A stretch of 64,000 nt of DNA, taken from positions 1,054,001 through 1,118,000 of the forward strand of contig JAHNUO010000005.1 in the NCBI GenBank assembly GCA_019787685.1, written 5' to 3'. A program made the translations under genes and the position numbers. The DNA comes from Chiua virens (lineage: Eukaryota > Basidiomycota > Agaricomycetes > Boletales > Boletaceae). Within the stretch, counting starts at the first letter, position 1. Each line of letters opens with the position of its first letter. Below the pieces are notes generated by a model. The model was given only the letters and a program-made list of their open reading frames with translations, made no database searches and had not been told where the DNA came from. Shown one piece after another: positions 10,948 through 22,501 of this stretch.

Positions 10948-12688
10948 TTAAATAGACAACCCGTACAATTTCTTCACATATTCCACTGAGGTCTTCTCTC
11001 CAGTGTTCTGAGGATCGTATGTCAAGGTCGTGTTTCAAAAGGATCAGCACAATATTATACCGCACCTTAGTTAGGTCATCACTGATCTTGACGCAATCTT
11101 TGTTGTCCACTTTGGAGAGTTTGATGACCATGTTGAGTGCTCTACTTTTCTCTTTGTAACCGCTGCTCTTCGTCTTGAAATCATTCGTAAGGAATGTACC
11201 AATTCCGAAGGAACCTGGACCTGATATAAGACAACCACCCCATGTGTTTTCAATTGGGCTCACACTTTGTGCCGATCTCGTCGCACTGTGCCTTCAATCG
11301 AACCGCCTTGTCTACATTCAAGGAGTCGGAATATATGATGGACTTCGTGCTAATATCAATCCCAATATTGTCGTACATTGCCTTGGCCGCAGGTGCAAAG
11401 TCGAATGGATTTCCCGAGTCTTGTCTGAGACTCGTCCATTTCCTGGCACGTTCTGGATGCTTTGCAAAGTCCTGGTTTATTCCAGTTAGTTAAGATTTGA
11501 GGAACAAAGCTGATTGAAAACGGGAACCTGCCTGGAAAAAGACTCTGGTGGAAAAAGTGTCCGTCAGCGCGGTCAACATGTCGCTTTTGTAGGTTTCTTC
11601 CCAGAGTTCCAAGGCTTTCACATTTGCACCTTCATAGCCCTTCAATGCGGCGACCTAGGACAAAGTTGACTATTTCGTACGCAGGGCAACATCATGCGAT
11701 ACTTACTCCCATGAACCATTCACTGCCATTGTCGTAAGTGCACCGGGTTATAAAACAGACGAAGAACGCACTGCGCGATAGTGCCGATCACATGGAGATC
11801 GTACTTCTTTGCAAAGTACGCCTGTGCAGATCAGAATGGAATTGAGGAATAACAGCGAAAGATAATTCGACGGGGATACAAACATTGCTCGTTCCAAAGA
11901 AGACCCCTGGTCCCTGCGATCGGTCGGCTTCTTCTTTCAAAGTTGCAATGAGAAGGTCCTGAACATGGAACGACCGCCTCCTTCGAGTTCCAAACTCGCT
12001 GAATGTACATCCGGCTTCCAACAATGTCCGCGCTTTTTCAGCTGCGATCTCTGTGAAGCAAGTTCGACTCAGGGAAAAGAGTACATGGCGTTAGTGGTCA
12101 CCTTTCTGGCCATCATAGCTCCAGTCGGTTACGCCGACTCGGAAGTAGAGTTCGCTGAGACAAGCCATTACAGGGACTTCCCATAGTATAGTCTCTATCC
12201 ATAGGCCCTTAGCTTCTATCTCGACCTTTCCGTGCTCCCCGTCTTCGGAGATGGGTATGAATCTGGTGGATATCTGCGCGGGATCAAACTGAAATTGCGA
12301 CAGGTACTCTATATAATCTCTGGAGAAAAAGGGACACGTATTCGCCAGCCAGACCTTCTCTTCCGGCGTCAACCGGACATCGCGAAATCCTAGCAACCTT
12401 CTCAACGGACTCGCAGTGAAAGATAAGAAGCCTAGGACATACTTTGGATAGACTCGCGAAATAGATCGATGCATTTTCGGGGGAATAATACATCTTGGTC
12501 ACGATGGGTAAATTTGTAAAGCGCCGGCGTCTCTGGGAAATGATCTAGGATGGCTTGCTGCATCGTGAACTACGTCCGGGATTAATGATGAGCACGGACG
12601 ATAATCATCGATATTTAACCTTGTACAGGTCGGTGTCCAGAATGGACGGAGTGGTATATACCAAGTCCTCAGTATTTATCTCCATCAT
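10948..12688 (-). CDS. NPT1: Nicotinate phosphoribosyltransferase
   Basis: Makes nicotinate mononucleotide from nicotinate and PRPP, the entry step of NAD salvage. My model has ten exons: 12688-12620, 12569-12443, 12389-12102, 12050-11884, 11821-11772, 11722-11707, 11654-11532, 11471-11264, 11214-11066 and 11007-10948 (1257 nt, 418 aa, normal for the family). Recognisable motifs in order are [88 protein letters not shown] and [11 protein letters not shown]. Exon 6 is a 16-nt microexon carrying most of HEWFMG. The intron after exon 7 begins with GC (CAG|GCAGGT). The start codon lies 360 bp from the divergent RRP41 start. Confidence 0.92.
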
Positions 12689-13048
12689 TGTCTTGAGCAG
12701 GAGGGAGTTGTTCGGGAAGCGAGCTTAATCATTGAGGTTGGTCATATTTATGAGTAGTGCCCGTCTGAGTTGCCGGATCTAGCCGGTGATTAGAGTGCGG
12801 CCGAGTTGTTGTTCCAGCGGCGTTCTCTAGCTGTTCGGCAGCGAGGAGCCCGTAGTTCCCGTTTAGGCGTACGTGTGCGATAAGCTTCTTCAGGCTCAAA
12901 CCAGCTTCTAGCATATCTAACTAGTTCGTCGGACTCGGAAGAGCCGCTACGAGAGGTCAGCGCAACTTTCAGCCAATAGCAGTAGCGCTGAGAACAGTAC
13001 GATTGCACGAAAACCGTTCGCGATTCTGCAAACGTCATCACGAGTCGG
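12689..13048. promoter_or_regulatory. Divergent promoter region NPT1 / RRP41
   Basis: These 360 bp lie between two divergent start codons and hold the 5' UTRs and promoters of both genes. I recognise no TATA box or known operator. Confidence 0.45.
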
Positions 13049-13950
13049 ATGGTAACGCTTCACAATAGCCCCGAAATGCCAAGTTTATATGTTTGCAGGC
13101 ATCGAGGATCGAAATCCTCAACGATGGCGGTCTCAGATCGGATGGACGAAAACAATACGAGTTGAGGGAGATCGATATCGACTTTTCACTGCAAGGCGCT
13201 GCTGACGCGTCCGTCACCATACGTCACGGTCTCACTGAAGTATTGGTTTCCGTTCTTGGTCCACGAGAAGCAAAAATTCGGTCCCAGACTATCCATGACC
13301 GTGCCAACATCAATGTCGATGTTCATGTCGCGGCATTCAGTGCTGGCGAACGTAGGAAACGGACCAGAGGGGACAAGTAAGTAGATATCTGCTTGGCATG
13401 ATTTTATACTCTGCCCATAGTTGTTTTTATACGCTGAACAATGCCTTGGATCAGGCGCACGCTCGAACTCGCGTCGATCATAAAGTCGACATTCGAGCCT
13501 GTGGTGCAAACACATCTCTACCCGAGGTCACAGATCGATATCTTTATCCAGGTCATCCAACAGGACGGAGGCGTACTTCCAGCTTGCCTGAATGGCACTA
13601 CCCTCGCCCTTGCAGCTGCGGGCATAGCCTTACTCGACTTTGTTTGCGCAATTTCTGGGGGAGTACATTCAACCTCCCCATTGTTAGACTTGCACACGCT
13701 AGAAGAAAACGACGTGCCACACATCTCGGTTGCCGCAATGCCCCGCACGGGGCGCGTGACGCTGGTGACTATGGACACCAGGCTACATCTCGATCGATTC
13801 GAAGAAATCTTCCGGATGGCTGTCGATGCAACCACGGTTCTCCATGATGAGATGAAAAGCGCGCTGGAAAAGAGAACGCAATCCCTCGTTGCTGCAGTCG
13901 GTAGCGGAGAAAAGATGGACCATGTGAAAGACATTGAAATGGAGATGTGA
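13049..13950 (+). CDS. RRP41: Exosome complex core subunit RRP41 (SKI6)
   Basis: RNase PH-fold subunit of the nine-subunit RNA exosome ring, used in 3' processing and decay of RNA in nucleus and cytoplasm. My model is 13049-13051, 13099-13376 and 13455-13950 (777 nt, 258 aa). The first coding exon is just the ATG, followed by GTAACG...TTTGCAG and then ASRIEILNDGGLRSDGR, which matches the conserved RRP41 start. Further family motifs are VSVLGPREA, RANINVDVHVAAFS, EPVVQTHLYPRSQIDIFIQV and LQQDGG-type IQQDGGVLPACLNGTTLAL. Eukaryotic RRP41 is normally catalytically inactive. No ATG occurs in frame inside exon 2 before the conserved region, which supports the split start codon. The stop is 16 bp from the stop of the convergent TRM8 gene. 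Confidence 0.92.
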
Positions 13951-13966
13951 TTACTATGCAATGTAG

Positions 13967-14853
<887 letters not shown>

Positions 14854-14983
14854 TGATCAAATGCATACGGAAACGAACGCGGTTATAACATGTCGCGTTC
14901 CCACGTGCGTACTTTTGTTCCGGTATTTCCCTCGACGCTTTTTTTACCCGCTTCCGTCGTTTCTTTCTTTCATCTCTTTCGTC

Positions 14984-16844
14984 ATGGCTGCGTCCCTCCG
15001 TTCCATCGTCAACGCTGTATGTCTCCCGTTCTCTCCCTTCTGCTCATCTCATTCTCCTGTTCCAGTCGCGTTCCCCATTTGTCCGCGCCGGTGTTGCCTC
15101 GGCCCGCTTTTCTTCGACAGCTCCGAAACAGTCCACGCTGAAAGAACGGCTCGCCGAGCTGATTCCTGTTGAAATGGAAAACGTATGTGCCCTCCGTCGC
15201 CATGGTTTATTTCTCCCTCAATGAGCCGCAGGTCAAGCGAGTGCGTGTCCAACATGGCAAAAAGGCGTTTGGTCCCGTCCAGGTCGACCAACTTTATGGG
15301 TATGCTTCAACTCTCCCCTCGGTTACCAATCGTTCAACTCGTCTCTTTCCAGCGGTATGCGTGGTCTGCCCGCACTAATCTGGGATGGGTCTGTCCTTGA
15401 CGCAGGTGAGCAATGTCGTGCGCGAGGACCACAGTTGTCTCTGACCGGATGCACAATAGAGGAAGGCATTCGCTTTCGTGGCAAGTCCATCCCCGAGTGC
15501 CAGGAACTACTTCCAAAGGCCCCTGGTGGCTCTGAGCCGTTACCTGAGGCCCTCTTTTGGCTTCTTGTCACTGGCGAAATCCCGACACAGGAGCAGGTCG
15601 CTGGCCTATCCCGAGACTGGGCAGCTCGGGCTGCTATTCCCGAATTTGTTGAAGAAATCCTCGATCGCTGTCCCCCTACCCTCCATCCAATGAGCCAGTT
15701 CAGTCTGGCTGTCACTGCGGTGCGTTGTCCTCTCTTTCTTCTGCAAGTCAAATTAAGGGTTTTCTAGTTGAATCACGACTCTGCTTTTGCTAAAGCTTAC
15801 CAGGACGGGGTTTCTAAAAAGGAGTATTGGGGTCCGACATTTGAGGATGCAATGGATCTGTATGTGATCCATCTCAATCTCATTTTTGTCCTCATCTTCT
15901 CTACCAGGATTGCCAAACTTCCGAACATTGCAGGTCGGATTTACCGCAATGTCTTCGGTGACGGCAAGCTCCCCGCCATTGACCCTCGTAGAGACTATTC
16001 GCATAACCTTGCCACGCTACTCGGTTTTGGTGACGACGAGGCCTTTGTAGAGCTCCTTCGGCTCTACCTCACCATCCACAGGTAATGTTTGAATTCTGAG
16101 TCTACAGTCTTTCTCAACTTATTTCATAGTGACCACGAGGGTGGTAACGTCTCGGCTCATGCTGGGAAGCTGGTCGGTTCTGCTCTTTCAGACCCGTTCC
16201 TAGCCTTTGGTGCTTCCCTTAATGGTCTCGCCGGTCCTTTGCACGGTCTTGCCAACCAGGAAGTGTTGATATGGCTACGCAAGATGCAAGAAAAGATTGG
16301 CGAGAATGCTAGTGATGAGGCCGTCAGGGAATATGTCTGGTCCACACTAAAGAATGGTCAAGTTGTTCCAGGTTATGGCCACGCTGTATTGCGCAAGACA
16401 GATCCTCGCTACACTGCGCAGCGCGAATTCGCCTTGAAACATTTGCCGGATTCTCCTCTCTTTAAACTGGTTGCACAGGTTTACAACATTGTCCCTAATA
16501 TCCTGTTAGAGGTTTGTCGCTACCCCACCCCATTATCTATGTTCTGAGGGTCCGTCTTTGTAGGCTGGTAAAGCGAAGAATCCCTGGCCGAATGTCGATG
16601 CCCACTCGGGTGTGCTGCTCAGTCACTATGGTTTAACTCAAATGCAGTTCTACACCGTATTGTTTGGAGTGTCAAGGGCATTTGGCGTGGCTGCACAGCT
16701 CATTTGGGATCGGGCGCTTGGCGCACGTAAGTAATCACTTTCCCTGTCTATGTGGAAAAGTTCAACAGTCTCTGTTTAGCGCTGGAACGGCCCAAGTCTT
16801 ACTCTAGCGCAGCTATAGAGAAGATGTTCAGGGATCGAGCATAG
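14984..16844 (+). CDS. CIT1: Citrate synthase, mitochondrial
   Basis: Condenses acetyl-CoA and oxaloacetate to citrate in the mitochondrial TCA cycle. My model has ten exons: 14984-15016, 15066-15182, 15232-15299, 15353-15405, 15460-15719, 15768-15859, 15908-16081, 16130-16511, 16564-16726 and 16780-16844 (1407 nt, 468 aa, usual length). The N-terminal [20 protein letters not shown] is a typical mitochondrial presequence. Active-site landmarks are the first His in [13 protein letters not shown], the second in [17 protein letters not shown] and the Asp in [19 protein letters not shown] is also present. It ends EKMFRDRA, so there is no C-terminal SKL or similar peroxisomal signal, favouring the mitochondrial form. 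It is the last recognisable intact host gene before the transposon-rich region. Confidence 0.95.
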
Positions 16845-17570
16845 ATAATTAACCTAGTTGGCTGCACCTCACAACCGCTAATAGTCTACCTGCGAGTTAT
16901 ATCAGCCATGCTAACATAGGAGGCTCCTACTTCAGTACTTATAGTGGAATAAGGAATTGTTTAACAGTAGACATTCCCTTAGGGCCCAGGTTCTTGGACC
17001 GAAGGGGCGTCTGAGTTTGAACTATTCCGGGTTGATGTCGGACATCCAGAAAGTCTGGGAATCTGGAATTTTGCCCCGGGGGGTCGATTCGCCCTAGAGG
17101 GGTCATTCGTGCCACCACTTTTGCCCCAGCACCATGATAGCACATGGTGAGCAACAACCTTGCAGATGCTGACATCTTGCCATAGTCAATGATGTACCAT
17201 GCATACCATAGTACCATTCTCATACCATACCTTTCTCTCCACTTTTGCCCTGGCACCACAATAGGCACACAGTGAGCAATGATCTCAGTGCCAGGCTATA
17301 GTGTCACTTTGATGCATTCTTTGACTGTCCTTGCCAACAAAACCATGATGCAAAGTACAACCAACAGATTGTGTAATGTAATGCAATAGGCTGATGCATC
17401 ACAAATACCATCCCACTGGCTGAGCACTCTGGCTGATGCATCACAGGTACTATCCTGCTGTGTACTATCCCACTGTGTGATGCATCACAGTTGCTATCCT
17501 GCAGTGCACTACCCTGCCGGCTGATGCATCATGGTCACTACTATCCTGCAACCTACCATTTGATGCATCA
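16845..17570. other. Transition to repeat-rich DNA; TGATGCATCA repeats
   Basis: No gene is supported. Five copies of the palindrome TGATGCATCA start near 17392, 17434, 17478, 17522 and 17561, spaced 39-44 bp and embedded in loosely repeated TACTATCC-type sequence. Confidence 0.6.
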
Positions 17571-17981
17571 TGCTGAAGAATATGAAAAATGGGTGATGTG
17601 AAAAAGGTGGAGCAATAGGTTTGTCCCAAGGGGGGTTATACTTGAAGGGATTGATGGATTAGGGTTTGTTGATGTGTCCTAGAGGTTGCTGAACAATCCA
17701 GAATGAAAAGTGGTTGATGTAAAAGTATCCAGATGGAATCGAGATGATAAGAGGATTGATTTAAGGAGATGAGATGCAAGGAAATGATAGGACAAGGTGA
17801 AATGAGGTGAAAGGAACAATATCCAGCCCACTCACACATGGGAGAGTAGACAGGTGATCTCCTGAATGCAGAAAGATGATATTGTATGTCAGAAAACATG
17901 GTTTTATAGTCCTGGGCACAACCCAACTTGACTGTTAAAGGCAATCAGACCCTAGGTAATCATACAGGATTGATGTAGGGT

Positions 17982-18991
17982 TAGGGACTGGCCTGGGTAA
18001 ACCCTTGGGTATCTGGGCCCTTACCCACACCCGCACCCTGGTGAATACCCATACCCCCATCTTGGGTATGTAGAAAAGCACCTGCGGGTATACCCTGGTT
18101 GGGTATACCCATGAATTGCAACATCAAAGCCATGCAAACCTCATCGGATATGATGAGGTTTGATGCCTGTGAAGTGACGAATCAAGTGATGTGGGTGGTG
18201 GTGAGATACAAGGTGAATGTTGCCCAGGGGGATAGGAGGAGGAGGAGGCAACATTGGAAGTTGTTGAGAGCAAATCGCTGCTTCAAAGGCATGCAAACCT
18301 CATCAGATATTGATGAGGTTTGATGCCTGTGAAGTGGTGAATCAAGCAATGTGGGTGGTGGTGAGATACAAGGTGAATGTTGCCCAGGGAGGTAGGAGGA
18401 GGAGGAGGCAACATTGGAAGTTGTCGAGAGCAAATTGCTGCTTCAGAGGCATGCGAACCTCATCAGATATGATGAGGTTCGATGCCTGTGAAGTGGCAAA
18501 TCGACCAATGTGAGGGGTGGTGAGATATGAGGTGAATGTCATCCAGGGGAGTAGCAGGAGGAGACATTGAATGTTGTTGAGAGTGAGTTGCTGCTTCAAA
18601 GGCATGCAAACCTCATCAGATATGATGAGGTTTGATGCCTGTGAAGTGGCGAATCAAGCGATGTGAGGGGTGGTGAGATATGAACTGATATTGGGGGAGG
18701 AGGGGTAGGATTAGCACAAGCATGGCAGTGGGGGAAAAAAAAATTGTGTATGCACCTGTATTCCCCAAATCTATCAGATCTCAATCACAAGCCTCAAAGT
18801 TGATGTTGAGATGGTGGTGGTTTGATGGCATGTACTGTATAGTTAGTATAATTTTTTTGAGTAAACCTGGACACCTGGTGCATGGGTATGGGTAGAGCCA
18901 TGGGTGGCAACTAGCCAATACCTGCACCTGCACCTGAGAGGTACCCACACCCGAGACCTGAGCAGGTTACCTGAACCCATGCCATTCCCTA
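17982..18991. mobile_element. Non-autonomous hAT-like element with hairpin array
   Basis: The element is 1010 bp, bounded by TAGGGACTGGCCTGGGT on the left and ACCCATGCCATTCCCTA on the right (imperfect inverted termini). It is flanked by perfect 8-bp duplications TGTAGGGT at 17974-17981 and 18992-18999, the length typical of hAT transposition. It encodes no protein. Internally it holds four tandem units with a hairpin. The paralogous repeat near 61180 carries a single CGTAGGGTGAGTATGC at the corresponding place, so it represents the empty site. Confidence 0.8.
18128..18639. repeat. Four tandem ~153-160 bp units, each with a hairpin
   Basis: The hairpins start near 18128, 18288, 18448 and 18601. 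Each reads GGCATGCAAACCTCATC, a short AGATAT loop, then GATGAGGTTTGATGCC. The units also share CAGGGGG.TAGGAGGAGGAGG and GTTG(or C)GAGAGCAAATTGCTGC. In unit 3 both arms differ in step (GCGAACC with GGTTCGA), keeping the pairing. Spacers are not unique, so this is not a CRISPR array. Confidence 0.85.
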
Positions 18992-19209
18992 TGTAGGGTG
19001 AGTATTTTAAGGAAAGGAATGTAGATAAAGTGGAACATGTATGATAGAACTGGATTGCATTGCATTGGGTTTGGATGATCTGTAAACACTAGAAATAAAA
19101 CCAGATTGGTATGAAGTTGATAGTGGATGGGATGAGATGTGATAGGATATGATGGAGAGTGGGGAAAAGGTAGACTATGTGATCATTATCCCACCAGCTG
19201 GTGCATTGC

Positions 19210-20523
19210 TAGTGTTTTGAAGTCCGGTCCAGGTCCGGTTTTCCACGGTCCAAATGAGGCAACCGGACCGCAGCTGGTCTTAGTAAGCTTCCAAAAGCGG
19301 TAGGACCAGACCAAAACTGCAAAAAACCGGTCCTAACAACTTTAACAACTTTTTCAGACCGGTTCGGACCGGTTTTTCGCAAAGACCGGGCTAGTCATCA
19401 GTGTACCGAATTTAGAGTAGATTCGTGCCTTTCTGGGCGTCCAATGTTCGTGGGAATCGGTGCAGAAATGACCGAGATATGATCATTTTCACATCACATG
19501 GTATCTACAGGCACTGAGAGAAGTAAAATCAGTTTTAAAAAGTGTCTGGGTCAATGATTCCAAGGAAACAAATGTCCATGTCATTCATTGCATGGTCACA
19601 TCTTTTCAGTGATGGATCATTGTCACTGATACTCAGTGTCACCAGATGCTGTCACTGATTTCTAGTTACCAGAAGTGGACTTTGTTGAAATGTTACCTTA
19701 AGTACAAAAATACTATCTATATACAACTAGAAGATTGTATATGATGTGTGGACTGTTAGTCTAATGGTTATTGTTGCATGTTACTCTGGATAATGGCATA
19801 TCCATACAGCCTCAAGTTCAATTCCCAGTAGTGCTTGTTTTTTTTGGTAAATTTTTATGATGCATATAGTCAAGATGTTCAACATAGTATTGCCAAGCCT
19901 GAGGCCCTGTGCTCTCCTATTGTACTTAAAAGCTACTACATGTGGACAGATTTGAGTGCTGATCTTGAATGACTTTGGCACTTCTATTGATTAGCCAAAA
20001 GTGGGAATCAGTGACAGGGCAGTGACAATGGTTAAAAGTGCCTGCCAGTCATTATCAGAGCATGGGACTACTAGTTTTTAGTGACACAGACACTCTTTGA
20101 GAGTGACTTTACTTCTCTCAGTGAGGGGTTATCTACTGATCTGCAATAGAGATCACAATCGAGATAGATATATTCGCACGAATGCACGCTTTGGCATCAG
20201 TGTATGTAATGTAGCGTAGACTCCTGGCGTGCTGTGGGTCCAATAATTGTAAGAACCGGTCCATAAACTGGCCAGGATATAGCCATTTCCGGGTTGGATG
20301 TCATATTTGGGGGATACAAACTTGATTTTGGTCGTAGAAATTCCACATAATTACCTAAAATACTGCATAAATTACAGAAAGTAGGCCTGAATGGGGGGAT
20401 TCGGGGCCAATGCCGGTCTTTTCATTTTTCTCAATTTTTGAAAGACCAGGACCACTTCTTTTTCTAAAGTACCAAGACCAGGACCACCCTGGACTGGTCC
20501 TACAACTGGACCTTAAAACACTA
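19210..20523. mobile_element. Non-autonomous TAGTGTTT-ended element (hAT-like)
   Basis: 1314 bp bounded by TAGTGTTTTGAAGTCC and, inverted, GGACCTTAAAACACTA, with subterminal runs of GGACCGG/CCGGTCC-type motifs. There is no long ORF. Related ends occur at 50422-50917 and at the termini of the hAT element near 51821 and 63889. I could not find an 8-bp duplication, so the exact ends are provisional. Confidence 0.55.
19751..19836 (+). ncRNA. tRNA-like sequence (pseudo-tRNA or SINE head)
   Basis: It contains an A-box-like TTAGTCTAATGGTTA and a B-box-like AGTTCAATTCC with spacing typical of tRNA-derived Pol III promoters. It lies within the TAGTGTTT-ended element. I could not fold a clean acceptor stem, so a functional tRNA is unlikely. 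Confidence 0.35.
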
Positions 20524-22501
20524 TGCCCAAAACTTCTGCTGCAAGCTTCTCATTGAAAACTTGTGCATAACACCCAATCAGTTCACCCTCCAAGTTATCC
20601 AAGTCCTCAGGATGACCATCCTCAGGCTTGGGTCCTGGTGAGTTCCCATTTCTGAAATTGGGCTCAGGGTTGCTCATGTGATTGAATTCATCTTCTACAA
20701 GGACATCAGTGGAAGCACCTTATCATTGTTGAAAGTCTGGGCTTACCACACAAGCAAAGTCATGTCTAGGGTCATGAAACCTGTGTCAGATGGCTTCATT
20801 TGATGTAAAGGTTGCTCTGTCAAAATCTGAGAACAAGTTTATAGGCAGATTATTTTGTCTACTTTCTGGCCAGCTCTGGACAGACTGGACAGACCAAGGG
20901 TTGTTTTGCTGATGCTGGAGATCATGGCTAGCATTGAAAAGAGATGCAGCTGCATGTTCAGAGGTGGGCTATGAGAATTGGGCTTCCCAATGCACACAGC
21001 ACAGTTGTGAGTGTGCGATATGTTTTCATATGCCACTGGAGGTACCAAATGTGAGGTTGCAATGGTTGCACACATTTCTTGTGGAAGGCATTGGAGTGAA
21101 GCAGTTGAATCACAGTGAAGAAAAGTGAAAGGGTGAGTTGGTGTGTGCAGCAGACCCTTCAAGTTGATAATGTGATGATGCATGTGACCTACTCTTCCCT
21201 CATGCTGCTCAGGTCCCTGTTGTTTGTTGGCTCTATCATCTGCTTCAATCCCTGTGACCAGGCAATGTTGTCAGAGTTGTGCCGTCCCAATCATCTGCTG
21301 CCATACATCTCAGCTAACCCCTTCTACATCATCATTTATTCTTGTGAAAATAAATTCTATGTTACCACCAGTTCTACCTGTGCTACCTGTTCATTTAACT
21401 TGAATGCCATACAAAGAGTCTATGGCATCTTTTCTCTAGGTAAGACTTAGACCTGTAGCAAACCAATTGTCTGCTGACACATATTTCAGACTTTGTTGGC
21501 TCTGAATTGTCCCTTCAGTTATGTATCACCAGTATTGTTGTTTGCCAGCTCTGGTCTGCTCTCTTGCCTTACTACACTGGGTTTGCAGCCTCTGGATCAT
21601 CTTGTGAGCCTTGTGATCAAGTTGCCTCACATTGTAAGCATTTTTATTTATTTTTGCATCACAATACTTAACCCTGATACCCTGCATTTCAGTAGCATGT
21701 GTTGAACTTTGCGCTGACCCACTCTAGCACCAAGCAACATTGCTGATGCCAATATCCAACCTACTCTGCTGCTCTGCACATTTATATAAACTGCCTCTCT
21801 TTGACATAGCCTATCATCACTCTCAAATTGTCTCAATTGTCTCAAATCTTTGCTCTCAATTTGCTCTAATGCTGAAAGTCATCAAAGATGTTTCATTTGC
21901 TTACGCAAATGAATCTACATGCTCTAGGCATGGTTCATTTTGGTTGGGTCAAAGATATCATTTTCCCCACATAGCTTTGAAGATGTCACTTTTAGCATTT
22001 GTTCTGGGAGTGTGAGTGCAGTCCTGAGAGACAACCACCTTGTGAATCCCAATGTTAGACTATGATGATCAGAGAAAGAATGACATTACAAGGGTCTGCC
22101 ATAGCATGCATTGTGCTGTAGCTGAGATATATTGTCCATGTCAATACCTCCAAGTCTTGATGTGCTCTGGTCCCATCCAAGCTGAGTGTAGGGTAGGAAT
22201 AGCTTCTCACCCAGAACAGCAACACGGTCAGAATTGTCTAAATGACAGATTAGTCCGGATCTTGATTTAGTGATTATGTTACTGACATTTCTTGTTAGGG
22301 GGTGAAAAATCAGTGACCTTGGATGTTGTTAAAGCAAACATGACCCAAACTGGATGATTACCTGACAGGGAAAGCTTCCTGAGCCTATTGGCAGTTTTAT
22401 CAAGGTTGGTGTTCATTGCCTCATCAGTCACATAATCAACCCCTGGCATAGTGGATGCTTGTGTTTTCTGATGGCACTATTCAACTTGGACACAGATGAG
22501 A
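20524..22501. other. Degenerate repeat-rich sequence, no family recognised
   Basis: Several 60-110 codon open frames on both strands look like decayed coding DNA; one on the minus strand around 20530-20700 is Glu/Pro/Asp-rich. None shows a domain I can name. I would not call a gene here. Confidence 0.4.

Larger units (their letters stand above)
17571..19200 (-). repeat. LTR-like repeat (copy 1), split by a hAT-like element
   Basis: Segments 17575-17981 and 18992-19200 match, in reverse orientation, a block at about 60865-61571. The shared landmarks include a TATA-like stretch (GGTTTTATAGTCC on the plus strand), the AGGAGATC.CCTG block and the poly-C/poly-G block GGGGGGTTATA. In the other copy the sequence runs straight through where the hAT-like element sits here. 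It looks like an old LTR; I find no clean target duplication. Confidence 0.6.

Noticed and set aside
14861..15172. Plus-strand ORF upstream of and over citrate synthase exon 1
   Set aside because: It is in another frame and is explained by the 5' UTR, exon 1, intron 1 and exon 2 of citrate synthase.
18128..18639. Regularly spaced palindromic repeats resembling a CRISPR array
   Set aside because: The sequences between hairpins are themselves repeated, only four units exist, there are no cas genes and the genome is eukaryotic.
19751..19836. Functional tRNA gene
   Set aside because: No clean acceptor stem or anticodon arm could be drawn despite good A- and B-box-like motifs.
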